Source of the DNA: Eubacterium sp. AF36-5BH | Lineage (GTDB): Bacteria; Bacillota; Clostridia; Lachnospirales; Lachnospiraceae | NCBI RefSeq assembly: GCF_003460505.1 | Contig: NZ_QTVG01000001.1 | Span: forward strand, 248,001-312,000 | DNA length: 64,000 bases | Direction: 5' to 3' | In this document: one piece after another, positions 7,936 to 16,589 of the stretch | How the letters are laid out: the number at the start of each line of letters is the position of its first letter | How positions within the stretch are numbered: the stretch's first letter is position 1 | Notes under the pieces: model-generated | What the model was told of the DNA's origin: nothing | What the model saw: only the letters and a program-made list of their open reading frames with translations | Databases searched by the model: none | Position numbers and translations under genes: made by a program

Positions 7936-9645
7936 TTATTGTAAATCGTATATTTTTGCTTCCGTAAAGAAATTTGTGTACATGTTTGGATTGTAAAATC
8001 CTCTATGCCATAAGAATACTTCTTGGTTTATATCTACAATTGGTCTGGCATTTCTAACAAATGAATTTCCTATTAATTCAGAAAAAAATTCCTTGTTTAA
8101 CTGAATTTCTTCCTCATCATAATTGTAAATTTCTATTTTATCAAATCCATTTTCTTCCCTGCCTAAAACTATCCTGTTATCTCCTATAAAGGATGCCCCC
8201 AATTGGTACTTAGGATTCCACAATGGATTTCCACCGTTGCATATTTCCAAGGATTTATCTGTGTCATATAGATTATAGACCGAATTCTTTGTTGCAAAGT
8301 CATATTTAAAAGTAGCATACAATATCATAGGCTTTTCAGGTTCTGTTACCGCAACATCTAATAAACGTTGAGACTGACCTAAAGGCTTACTTACTATAAT
8401 ATCAAACTGGTCTGAAAGAACATTTGCTTTTCCTAACAATGTTTTATTATCAGAATTATATATTTCATTTGTATCCAAATTCATAAATCCCATTCTAATA
8501 TTTGCATCTTCTGCATCAGGATTAGATGTCATACAAATTCTAATAACACCATTTGTTGTTGTAGGCATAAATTTACAATAATACTGCATTTTTGCTGTTA
8601 TTATTATTTTTTCTGCACTCCATTTTGTTCCATTAGATGAATAACGGTAAGCCCAGCTTTTGTTATTTACTCTATAGAAAATATAGTATTTATTTCGATA
8701 TTTAATTATCTGACTATAACAGGTTTTACCTGATGATCTAAGAACCACATCTGTGTCAAATTTGTCTATATTCTCCTGTTCATTTGATATTCTCACATGT
8801 ATCTCATTGTCATCATTATGTCCACCTGAATATACACACATAATTCGACCGTCATTCATAACAGTAACCGCCACTCCATTATGGTCATCAACTTCCGAAA
8901 CTTTTTTAAGTAAAGTCTTTGTGGTTTTATGACTTACATTATTATATTCAGCTACTCCGCTATAGCCTTCGCTTGTAGTAAAGCCCCAATATACATTGTC
9001 CTGCAAATTATTGTAGGATATAACTTGTGGATAAGACCACCAGCTCCAAATCATGTCACTAGCGCCTTCCCTGTTAATATTCAAAGCTTCTAATTGCCAC
9101 TTTGCGTATAGTCTTATGTTACCTCTTGTGCCTTTTTTTAGCTTTTTAACTTTTTTAGTTAACTTTTTATCCTTGTACCAGCCTACAAAAGTATAATTCT
9201 CCTTTGTTGCCGGATATAATTTTACACTCCTCTCGCAAGTATATTTCTTCTTATTTCTATAATCATTTACACCACCATTAGAAGTGTATGAAAGTTTGTA
9301 TTTGACAGCCTTCCATAAAGCATAAATCCGTTTGTTTCCCTTAGAACCTTTTTTTATTTTTCTAATACGCTTTGTATAATTTTTGTCCTTATACCATCCC
9401 TTAAAAGTATAGCCTTTTCTTTTAGGCGAATATAATTTTGTATTTTTAGTTGATTTATATTTTTTAGTATTCTTCTTATTATTGGTTCCGCCTTTTAAAA
9501 CATATGTAATCTTGTAGGTTTTGACCTTTGTTTTTGCTGAAACAGCATTACTAAAACCTAATGCCAAAACCAAAGTTAATACCATTACAATATAAAATAC
9601 CATTCTATTTTTAACTTCGTTACCAACTATTCGTTTTTCACTCAT
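7936..9645 (-). CDS. Secreted protein: two InlB-type repeats plus BNR-like propeller domain
   Basis: About 569 residues from an ATG at 9645 that follows AAAGGAAGAA. The frame extends to 9675, but that part lies inside a terminator hairpin. A hydrophobic signal segment ends at VSA. Two repeats of about 70 residues follow, each with the pattern GxxYTFxGWYKDK...LYAxW, which is the InlB/Flg_new (Listeria-Bacteroides) repeat of surface proteins. The remaining 370 residues look like a BNR-4/sialidase-type beta-propeller, with WSYPQVISYNN, DDHNGVAV, DGRIMCVYSGGHN and repeated short aromatic beta strands. Enzymatic activity is not proven: classical sialidase Arg-triad and Asp-box motifs are not obvious. 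It probably binds or processes extracellular glycans, as its chitinase neighbour does. Confidence 0.75.
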   Translation of the reverse strand: MSEKRIVGNEVKNRMVFYIVMVLTLVLALGFSNAVSAKTKVKTYKITYVLKGGTNNKKNTKKYKSTKNTKLYSPKRKGYTFKGWYKDKNYTKRIRKIKKGSKGNKRIYALWKAVKYKLSYTSNGGVNDYRNKKKYTCERSVKLYPATKENYTFVGWYKDKKLTKKVKKLKKGTRGNIRLYAKWQLEALNINREGASDMIWSWWSYPQVISYNNLQDNVYWGFTTSEGYSGVAEYNNVSHKTTKTLLKKVSEVDDHNGVAVTVMNDGRIMCVYSGGHNDDNEIHVRISNEQENIDKFDTDVVLRSSGKTCYSQIIKYRNKYYIFYRVNNKSWAYRYSSNGTKWSAEKIIITAKMQYYCKFMPTTTNGVIRICMTSNPDAEDANIRMGFMNLDTNEIYNSDNKTLLGKANVLSDQFDIIVSKPLGQSQRLLDVAVTEPEKPMILYATFKYDFATKNSVYNLYDTDKSLEICNGGNPLWNPKYQLGASFIGDNRIVLGREENGFDKIEIYNYDEEEIQLNKEFFSELIGNSFVRNARPIVDINQEVFLWHRGFYNPNMYTNFFTEAKIYDLQ

Positions 9646-9663
9646 TTTTCTTCCTTTCAAAAA

Positions 9664-9687
9664 CCGCTCTGCCAACTGACAGAGCGG
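9664..9687 (-). terminator. Terminator immediately before InlB/BNR gene
   Basis: Minus strand: an 8-bp perfect GC-rich stem CCGCTCTG/CAGAGCGG with an 8-nt loop, then TTTTT. The ribosome site of the next gene begins just after the T-run. It would stop transcripts from the WG-repeat gene, so the InlB/BNR gene is fed only by readthrough or by a promoter inside this short gap. Confidence 0.85.
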
Positions 9688-9703
9688 AGGTTATTTTAAT
9701 AAT

Positions 9704-9736
9704 AAGATTTTAGGGTGACACCCTAGGCATAATCTT
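9704..9736 (-). terminator. First hairpin after the WG-repeat gene
   Basis: AAGATT/AATCTT outer stem (9704-9709 with 9731-9736) and TAGGG/CCCTA inner stem (9711-9715 with 9721-9725), a few bases after the stop of the WG-repeat gene. It has an AT-rich tail without a clean T-run and works in tandem with the strong terminator at 9664-9687. Confidence 0.5.
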
Positions 9737-9742
9737 ACTAAG

Positions 9743-12394
9743 CTATTTTTTTATTTTTACTTTTTTTGCTCCACTCCATTTTGATGAGAAAACTTTCTGT
9801 TTTCCTTGAAGTTTATATGCCTTTACTCTGAAATAGTAAGTTTTCTTTGCCTTTAATTTCTTAATTGTCACCTTATTGCTCTTTACATATTTGCTCTTAG
9901 CACTCTTAAAGTTTCTCTTAAGTGAATACTGAACTAAATATCCTTTGGCACCTTTAACCTTCTTAAACTGTAGAGAAACTTTCTTTTTGCCTTTTACAGT
10001 TTTTGCGATCTTTGTATTATCAGGAACATTGGCTTTTGTTGTAACCTTTTTCTTAGTTGTTATAGTCTGGTTATTCTTTGTTGTAGTCTGGTTGTTCTTA
10101 GATGTTTCCTGACTAGTTGCTGTAGTCTGGTTGTTCTTTGTTGTTTCCTGACTTCCTGTTGTCTGGTTATTACCTGTTGTTTCACTATTATCCTTATCAG
10201 ATGTTGTTGTTTCTTCGTCTCCAGTGTTGCTCTTTATATTTAATTTATAAAAGCCCCACTTTCCATTAACTTTTACAGGTATAACGTTATCAAAATATAT
10301 ACCAATATCTTCTATTTTTCCCTGCTCAACTAATAATTTTCCATCTCTATCAAATATTGCCGGGTTCTCATATTTATATCTCAAGAAACTGTCTTCACCA
10401 GTTTCCGAGTCCGCCGCAATTATCACATCTTCCCCTACACTTGCTACTACCTTGTACTTTCCTAATTCCTTTATTTTCTTACCATTTTCATTGTAAATTG
10501 TCCATAAAGAATTATCATCCATAATAGCTAAACCGTTATATACATATACTTCTTCAACACCGCTTGCAAGTACATCTCCTGTTTGAGAGAAAATCTTAAC
10601 TGCTTTCTCATTTGAATTAAGATTTTCAGCACAGAATGTACTGTCACTTAATTGCCATACATTAGTATATTTTCCAATATTACTTTTGATAGTGTTTCCT
10701 TTGTTGTCCAATATTGACCAATTGTCGTTCTGCTCAACTACAAGAATTCCTGATAATCTGTTGTAGTCCTGAACATCACCTGCTAATAACTTACCATCTA
10801 AATCATAGATATTATATCTCCAATCAGTTACTCCATCATTGTCTATTAGTTTCTTAATTATTATTAATTCATTATCAGTATCATATTCGCTTAAATATAA
10901 ACGTGAGCTATCATCACTAACGTCATCACTGGCATCGTTATTGTTACCAAATGTTATTTTTTTACCATCTCTATACAGAAAGCTTGTTTTATCTGTATAA
11001 ACAAATGTATATAACAACTTTCCATCTTCATCATTCTCTTCATCTATATGAATTTCTGTTCCATCATCACATATAATTTCGCCGGTTCTTGCATCAATAA
11101 GCATTTGGTCATCTGACTCATAATTTTCATCATTTTTTCTGCCATATATAATTTTTATTAAACTGGCTTCATCATAATTATATATGTAATGATTAATATC
11201 TCCTGAATTCATAAAATCATATGATTTTATAATATTCCCATCACTATCAAGTAAATATGTAATTCTTTCATCATTTTCATAGGCGACTGCCCAAATTCTA
11301 TCGTCTCCTACCTTATTTTCTGGTTCAGCGTTTTCCGGCAATTTAAGTTCTTTAACTAAACTTCCACCATAGTTATAAAGATACCATTTTTCATCATCTT
11401 TTTTTTGTAAACAAATAGTATTTTTATCCCACTCAAATGAAGTTGCTATTTCAAATGAAAATTTGACTTCTGTTTCTTCTAATGAAGGGAATTCAACTTT
11501 AACATACCCCTGGTCTGTGTAAAACATAGCCTCTTTATCAGAAGTCCACATGGATGTTATGTTATGTTTGCTCTCATCAACAGTATAAGTTTTACCTTCC
11601 ATGTTTACATAGGTATCTCCCCAAGCACTATTGTCATTATTTTCAATTTGAATTACATTTGTCCAAACATTATAATAGTTAAATTTACCTAATTCTTTAA
11701 CTACTGTACCGTCAGCTTCAACAAGCCAACCTTCATAGCCTTCTATTGTATAATTATCATCATCTGACTCATCGGTATTTTCGTCATTACTTTGATTACT
11801 TTTTATCTTATTATAAACAAAGAAATGTTTTCCATCACCCATATACTCCACTTCATCATACTGAGTTGTACCTGTATACTCAATATCATCTGAATCGTCC
11901 TTTTTAAGAATATTTCCATCATAGTCTATAATGTCATATCCGTTCTCTCCATTTTTTTCCCAATTTGCATGTAATTTTCCACTTTCTTCTTGCCATATTG
12001 AACTATAACCTACAAATTCTTTTTTGACCTGGCCTTTTTCATCTAACATTTTCCAGTTATTATCAATATCTGAAACTAAAATATTTTTGTCATCTAACAC
12101 ATTTAACTCAGTATAATTGCATGAAACTATTTCATTTCCATTTTTGTCTGTAAGTCCCCATAAGCCAACTTCTCTATTATCAGCGTTTTTCCCTTTGTTA
12201 GCTACTTTAATATAATTCCCTTCATAGCCATAAACATAATCATACTCTAGTTGTGGCTCCATAACTATTTCATAGGCACTATTCTGTGTATCTGCCGATA
12301 CTTTTGTCCCCTGAATAGGTAACATACTTAAAGCCATTGTTGCAGACAAAGTCAATGCTAATACTTTTTTTGCGCTTCCTAATTTTTTTACCAT
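9743..12394 (-). CDS. Secreted WG-repeat protein with C-terminal Fn3 domain
   Basis: About 883 residues from the ATG at 12394, which has a GGAAAGGAAG ribosome site; the frame can be read back to a GTG at 12424. A signal peptide ends near VSA. The main part (about residues 45-740) is a long series of short beta repeats in which aromatic or Gly motifs such as LWGLTDKNG, WSILDNKGN and KWGFYKLN recur, the WG/KWG-repeat pattern. An acidic, Thr-rich linker of NNQTT and SQETT units follows, then a fibronectin type III domain in the last 85 residues, lysine-rich and with YYFRVKAY. There is no catalytic signature. It is probably a cell-surface adhesion or binding protein. A direct-repeat site like that of the chitinase lies about 255 bp upstream. 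Confidence 0.8.
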   Translation of the reverse strand: MVKKLGSAKKVLALTLSATMALSMLPIQGTKVSADTQNSAYEIVMEPQLEYDYVYGYEGNYIKVANKGKNADNREVGLWGLTDKNGNEIVSCNYTELNVLDDKNILVSDIDNNWKMLDEKGQVKKEFVGYSSIWQEESGKLHANWEKNGENGYDIIDYDGNILKKDDSDDIEYTGTTQYDEVEYMGDGKHFFVYNKIKSNQSNDENTDESDDDNYTIEGYEGWLVEADGTVVKELGKFNYYNVWTNVIQIENNDNSAWGDTYVNMEGKTYTVDESKHNITSMWTSDKEAMFYTDQGYVKVEFPSLEETEVKFSFEIATSFEWDKNTICLQKKDDEKWYLYNYGGSLVKELKLPENAEPENKVGDDRIWAVAYENDERITYLLDSDGNIIKSYDFMNSGDINHYIYNYDEASLIKIIYGRKNDENYESDDQMLIDARTGEIICDDGTEIHIDEENDEDGKLLYTFVYTDKTSFLYRDGKKITFGNNNDASDDVSDDSSRLYLSEYDTDNELIIIKKLIDNDGVTDWRYNIYDLDGKLLAGDVQDYNRLSGILVVEQNDNWSILDNKGNTIKSNIGKYTNVWQLSDSTFCAENLNSNEKAVKIFSQTGDVLASGVEEVYVYNGLAIMDDNSLWTIYNENGKKIKELGKYKVVASVGEDVIIAADSETGEDSFLRYKYENPAIFDRDGKLLVEQGKIEDIGIYFDNVIPVKVNGKWGFYKLNIKSNTGDEETTTSDKDNSETTGNNQTTGSQETTKNNQTTATSQETSKNNQTTTKNNQTITTKKKVTTKANVPDNTKIAKTVKGKKKVSLQFKKVKGAKGYLVQYSLKRNFKSAKSKYVKSNKVTIKKLKAKKTYYFRVKAYKLQGKQKVFSSKWSGAKKVKIKK

Positions 12395-12567
12395 TGTTTC
12401 TTCCTTTCCTTTGTTCCCTTCCACTTATTGTTGTGAAATTTATCCATTTTGTTATAGATATTTATATATCATTATTATTTTATCATATTATAGAAACACT
12501 CTCTAGTTATTATCCCAAAGTGTTTATAAAAGATTTCTTTTGAAAATTCTTGAATAATTTTCAAAAG

Positions 12568-12610
12568 AAAACATTCTTCACTGAAGCTTTCGTTCAATAA
12601 AGAATGTTTT
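12568..12610 (-). terminator. Terminator after GtrA gene / leader of WG-repeat gene
   Basis: Minus strand: an 11-bp stem AAAACATTCTT/AAGAATGTTTT, then CTTTTG. A second perfect 11-bp stem, TTTTGAAAATT/AATTTTCAAAA, follows at 12538-12566. It lies downstream of the direct-repeat site, in the same relation as at 7811-7853. Confidence 0.65.
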
Positions 12611-12647
12611 GTTACTATTTTTAATTTATATTTTTCAATACTTTTTG

Positions 12648-12680
12648 CACAAGCATTGAAAAAAATGACACAAACGTTGA
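12648..12680 (-). promoter_or_regulatory. 21-bp-spaced direct repeat (LytTR-like site), WG-repeat gene side
   Basis: CACAAGCATTGA (12648-12659) and CACAAACGTTGA (12669-12680) with a 21-bp period. The second half-site contains AACGTTGAT, which fits the LytTR half-site consensus. It is the partner of the site at 7887-7919, with near-identity over the repeats, the AT spacer and about 30 bp downstream. It starts a few bases after the GtrA stop codon. Confidence 0.5.
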
Positions 12681-12688
12681 TTTTTGCT

Positions 12689-13180
12689 CTATTCTTCTTC
12701 ACTCTTGTCTTTTTTGAAAATAACCAGCTTGCTAAATACGTAGTTTAGTAAAACTACAAAGAATGACATTGCTATCTTACAAACACTGCCTCGTAAGCCG
12801 AAGATTGCCTGATCAAATCCATGGTCCACAAGGAACGGAACGCCGAAAATTTCTATTAAACCTGTTAGAATTCTGGCTGATAAAAACAAACCAAGTTCTT
12901 TCATAACAAATTTAAACTTCCAGGAATAACTTCTAAATACCCATATTTTATTTGTAATATAAGCAAATATTACAGCAACTGTCCACGCTACAATATTTGC
13001 AATAAATACATCTATTGTGTTTGCTGATATTTTCAAAAGTCCTGACAGGCTTTGTCCCGGATGGCAAATCGTAATCATTACGCTATATGTAACCCAGTTG
13101 ACTACTGTTGTAGCACCGCCCATTATAAGATACATTATTATCTCTTTGTATTTATTAAATAATTTTATTAATGATTCCAT
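12689..13180 (-). CDS. GtrA family membrane protein
   Basis: A 163-residue integral membrane protein with four predicted hydrophobic segments, at about residues 14-35, 55-78, 95-115 and 130-152. The GtrA-family opening, KEIIMYLIMGGATTVVNW, and the KIWVFRSY motif after the second segment are clear. Known: GtrA proteins are thought to move polyprenyl-phosphate-linked sugars across the membrane, in partnership with a GtrB-type transferase. That partner is the gene 41 bp upstream, so the two form an operon for decorating a surface polymer. The target polymer is not indicated. Confidence 0.88.
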   Translation of the reverse strand: MESLIKLFNKYKEIIMYLIMGGATTVVNWVTYSVMITICHPGQSLSGLLKISANTIDVFIANIVAWTVAVIFAYITNKIWVFRSYSWKFKFVMKELGLFLSARILTGLIEIFGVPFLVDHGFDQAIFGLRGSVCKIAMSFFVVLLNYVFSKLVIFKKDKSEEE

Positions 13181-13221
13181 TAAATTTCTCCCAAGTATAT
13201 AGTTTATTACACCCCCACTAA

Positions 13222-14151
13222 CTATTTTCCAACTTTTTTTGATATTAAATAACGAGGTCTTCCCTTTACTTCCTCGTAAATCTTTGCAATATAGTAGCCG
13301 ATGATTCCTAAACTCATCATTATGATACTACCTATCATCAACACCAAAAGTATAACTGTTGTAAAGCCTGCAACTGCATGTCCCATACAGAATTTTACAA
13401 TTGTCTGTATTCCCAAAATAACTGCCAAAATAAAAACTATCACTCCAAGAATTGTTACAATCTGCATTGGTGCTGCTGAAAATGCAACTATATTTGTAAT
13501 TGCATACTTTACCAATGACCATGTTGACCATTTTGACTCGCCTTCTTCACGCTCTCTTACATCAAATTCAACACTTGTTGTCTTGTACCCAATCCATGAT
13601 GACAATGCTCTAAAGAAAGCATTTTTTTCAGGCATATTCAGAAGTGATTCTACTGCTTGTCTATCCATCAATTTAAAATCAGAGGCTCTTGACATATCAA
13701 TCTTAACAGCCTTAGAAATTAATTTGTAGAACAAGCCTGCGCTCATCTTATGTAAGAAACTTTCCTTACCTCTGCTATGCTTAACACCTTCAACAACTTC
13801 GTAGCCCTGCTGCCAAAGTCTATACATCTCCACTAAAACCTCTGGTGGATGCTGTAAATCACAATCCATAACTGCACAACAGTCGCCATTAGCATTAGCA
13901 AGTCCTGCAAAAAGCGCTGATTCCTTTCCAAAATTTCTTGAAAAATGAATTCCAACAATATGCTCATCTTCTTTTGATACTGCTTCAATCTGATTCCATG
14001 TATCATCCTTTGAACCATCGTCCACAAAAATAATTTCGTATGGAATAGATGCTCCATTTAAAATAGAACCTATAACATTTGCAGCTTTTTTTATTATTTT
14101 TTCCTCGTTAAACGCAGGTAAAATAATAGATAATAAACCTTCTTTTTTCAT
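13222..14151 (-). CDS. GT2 polyprenyl-phosphate glycosyltransferase (GtrB-like)
   Basis: A 309-residue protein. A GT-A family-2 domain occupies residues 5-170, with FVDDGSKDDT (nucleotide binding), the metal-binding MDCDLQHPPEV in the DxD position, and SRASDFKLMDR. Two C-terminal transmembrane helices at about 230-255 and 265-290 are as in GtrB/ArnC/DPM1-type enzymes. Known: these transfer a sugar from UDP or GDP to undecaprenyl phosphate on the cytoplasmic side. It is paired with GtrA 41 bp downstream. The sugar cannot be told from sequence. The last residues, PRYLISKKVGK, are typical of the family end. Confidence 0.9.
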   Translation of the reverse strand: MKKEGLLSIILPAFNEEKIIKKAANVIGSILNGASIPYEIIFVDDGSKDDTWNQIEAVSKEDEHIVGIHFSRNFGKESALFAGLANANGDCCAVMDCDLQHPPEVLVEMYRLWQQGYEVVEGVKHSRGKESFLHKMSAGLFYKLISKAVKIDMSRASDFKLMDRQAVESLLNMPEKNAFFRALSSWIGYKTTSVEFDVREREEGESKWSTWSLVKYAITNIVAFSAAPMQIVTILGVIVFILAVILGIQTIVKFCMGHAVAGFTTVILLVLMIGSIIMMSLGIIGYYIAKIYEEVKGRPRYLISKKVGK

Positions 14152-14237
14152 TGGTTACTCTTACTCCTGTTCCTATACTCAAAACCTGTACAAGTATAAC
14201 ACACTAAAATTGCTCTGTACATATTAAAACCCTATTT

Positions 14238-15596
14238 TTACACATACTCTTTTTTCCGAATAATAAAATACGTTCCTATTACCAACAGGCTTGTCACTAC
14301 CCATGTAAACGGATAAACTGCCATTAATATTTCAAATGAACTAAACATTTTGAATATTGTATTTATCCACACAATTCTTAACACACATGAGCCAAAAACT
14401 GTAAGCACAGCTGGTGTCATGGAGTGACCTATACCTCTTAAAGCACCACCTGTCACCTCATATAATGGTGGCAAAGCTGTTAAAAGACCTACTCTTATTA
14501 ATCTCGCCACACCATACACCATTGCATCTTTATCTGTTGTGTATATGCCAATGAAAAATTCTTTTCCGAGAACAAAGACAATACTCATGCAGGCTGTGCA
14601 TACCATAGCAAGTACAAGGCTTACTCTCAATATTTTTTTGCATCTGTCATATTGCTTTGCCCCATAATTCTGACTTGTAAATGTTATACACGCCTGTGTG
14701 AAAGCACTCGTCACAAAATAAGTAAAAAATTCATAATTTACTGCAGCCGCAGAACCTGCAATTCCTGCTGTCCCAAAACTGTTAATTCCAGCCTGAATAC
14801 AAACATTTGACAATGAGAATACCATTCCCTGAAGCCCTGCCGGTGCCCCAATTTTTACTATATTGATTACCTCATCTTTGTTAAGTGATAATTTCTTTAT
14901 ATCCAGTCTGATTGTTTCATCTGCATGAATTAAGAAGAAAATAATCATTGATGCACTTATTGCATTTGCCGTAACTGTGGCAATTGCCACACCTGCAACT
15001 CCAAGGTCGCACACAATTACCAAAAACAAATTAAGGGCAACATTTATAACACCTGATACTAAAAGACAATATAATGGCTTTTTTGTATCACCAATACTTC
15101 GAAGCACAGCAGAACCAAAATTATAAACCATAAAAAACGGCATGCCACAAAAATAAATTCTAAGATATTCCACCGCCAAAGGTAATACATTATCAGGAGT
15201 GTCCATCATACTTAATATTGGTGCTGCCACTGCATTCCCTATGAATATTAAAGCTATACCACAAATAATTGCTAATGAAATTACCGTATGTACTGCTCCG
15301 TTTGCTTTTTTCTTATTACCCTGTCCTATTGCACTGGCAATAACAACATTAGCCCCAATGGAAAATCCTACAAACAAATTAACTATTAGGTTAATAACCG
15401 GACTGTTGCCACCAACGGCTGCCAAAGCCTCGCTACCTGCAAATCTTCCTGCAACAGCAACATCTGCTGAGTTAAACAACTGTTGCAAAATACTACTTGC
15501 CGCCAAAGGAAGTGCAAATAATATAATTTTATCTGCAAGGGAACCGCGTAACATGTCCACCTGCTTTGACTTCTTTTGTTTTACTCTTCTATTCAT
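14238..15596 (-). CDS. MATE family efflux transporter
   Basis: About 452 residues from the ATG at 15596, which has GAGG 6 bp upstream; an alternative ATG at 15608 has a weaker site. Twelve hydrophobic segments and two homologous halves are visible. The N-terminal ADKIILFALPLAASSILQQLFNSADVAVAGRF and the ALAAVGGNSPV region are typical of the MATE family, in the DinF/NorM-like clostridial group. Known: MATE proteins export cationic drugs or other small molecules using Na+ or H+ gradients. It is divergent from the PdaB-like gene, with no operon partner. The substrate is unknown. Confidence 0.92.
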   Translation of the reverse strand: MNRRVKQKKSKQVDMLRGSLADKIILFALPLAASSILQQLFNSADVAVAGRFAGSEALAAVGGNSPVINLIVNLFVGFSIGANVVIASAIGQGNKKKANGAVHTVISLAIICGIALIFIGNAVAAPILSMMDTPDNVLPLAVEYLRIYFCGMPFFMVYNFGSAVLRSIGDTKKPLYCLLVSGVINVALNLFLVIVCDLGVAGVAIATVTANAISASMIIFFLIHADETIRLDIKKLSLNKDEVINIVKIGAPAGLQGMVFSLSNVCIQAGINSFGTAGIAGSAAAVNYEFFTYFVTSAFTQACITFTSQNYGAKQYDRCKKILRVSLVLAMVCTACMSIVFVLGKEFFIGIYTTDKDAMVYGVARLIRVGLLTALPPLYEVTGGALRGIGHSMTPAVLTVFGSCVLRIVWINTIFKMFSSFEILMAVYPFTWVVTSLLVIGTYFIIRKKEYV

Positions 15597-15717
15597 TCTA
15601 AACCTCATTTTTCTCTATGCTAATTTTTCCTATAACATTATAGCATCCCTGTCAAGAGGCACTCATATTCCCTTGATTTATGCATAAACTATAGTAATAA
15701 GTTTTTGGAGAATTGTT

Positions 15718-16512
15718 ATGTCTAATTCACAACAAGTTTCCTTATTAAAGCGAAGTATTTTATGGCTTTGCGTTCTAATTGCAGTCGTTGGTCTTACATA
15801 CTACTATCAGGAAAATCTGTTTAAGGACGGCTTTAATGCAATAACCGCCTCTAATACAACCAAAGAGCTTCCAATCTATAATGTCCAAACTAATAAAAAA
15901 CAGGTTGCGCTTTCATTTGATGCAGCTTGGGGAAATGAAGACACACGAAAAATACTTGATATTCTAAAAAAGTACAAAATCAATGTAACTTTCTTTATGA
16001 CCGGTGGTTGGGTTGAAAGCTATCCTGATGACGTAAAGGCCATAAAGAAAGCCGGGCACGATTTGGGTAATCACAGTGAAAACCATAAACATATGCCTAC
16101 ACTTAGCACTTCCGAAATGTGTAATGAATTAACCAAAGTAACTGATAAAGTAAAAAAACTTACAGGTACTACTATGTGCCTTTTCCGTCCACCTTACGGA
16201 GACTATGACAACAATTTGATTATTCAGGCAAAAAACTGTGGCTACTATACAATTCAATGGAATGTTGACAGCCTTGACTGGAAAAATTACGGTGTAGACT
16301 CTATTGTAAACACTGTCCTAAATCACAAGGACTTAAAGAATGGCTCTATTATCCTGATGCATAATGGTGCCAAATATACCGCCCAGGCACTACCGAAGGT
16401 TATTGAAGGGCTAAAAGAAAAAGGCTACGAAATCGTACCTATTTCCAAGTTGATTTATAAAGATAATTTCCATATAGAACATGACGGCAGTCAGGTAAGT
16501 GATAAGAAATAG
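15718..16512 (+). CDS. pdaB: PdaB-like polysaccharide deacetylase
   Basis: A 264-residue protein with an N-terminal signal anchor (residues 14-32) and a NodB/CE4 domain from about residue 60. Motif 1 is SFDAAWG instead of the usual TFDDG, which is typical of the sporulation-type PdaB subgroup. Motif 2 is HDLGNHSENH (zinc His ligands), motif 3 RPPYGDYD, motif 4 WNVDSLDWKNYG and motif 5 ILMHNGA. Known: PdaB-group proteins act on peptidoglycan of the forespore cortex in Bacillus, and homologues are widespread in Clostridia. Loss of the second motif-1 Asp may alter or remove catalysis. It is single-gene, ends at a shared terminator, and is divergent from the MATE gene. Confidence 0.85.
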   Translation: MSNSQQVSLLKRSILWLCVLIAVVGLTYYYQENLFKDGFNAITASNTTKELPIYNVQTNKKQVALSFDAAWGNEDTRKILDILKKYKINVTFFMTGGWVESYPDDVKAIKKAGHDLGNHSENHKHMPTLSTSEMCNELTKVTDKVKKLTGTTMCLFRPPYGDYDNNLIIQAKNCGYYTIQWNVDSLDWKNYGVDSIVNTVLNHKDLKNGSIILMHNGAKYTAQALPKVIEGLKEKGYEIVPISKLIYKDNFHIEHDGSQVSDKK

Positions 16513-16524
16513 AAATGTTCAAAA

Positions 16525-16568
16525 TTTAAGGTGTTCCCAGGTATAAAACTTATAAGGAACACCTTAAA
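16525..16568. terminator. Bidirectional terminator, pdaB / lipoprotein
   Basis: A 13-bp perfect stem TTTAAGGTGTTCC/GGAACACCTTAAA (16525-16537 with 16556-16568) between convergent genes. It has a T-run on the minus strand and a weak tail on the plus strand. Confidence 0.8.
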
Positions 16569-16589
16569 AATAACTATAACATTGTAATT

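Noticed and set aside
9646..9675. Longer N-terminus of the InlB/BNR protein
   Set aside because: The extra codons lie within a terminator hairpin and its T-run; the inner ATG has a proper ribosome site.
12475..12702. 75-residue minus-strand frame
   Set aside because: It covers two hairpins and the direct-repeat site, has low-complexity sequence and overlaps the end of the GtrA gene.
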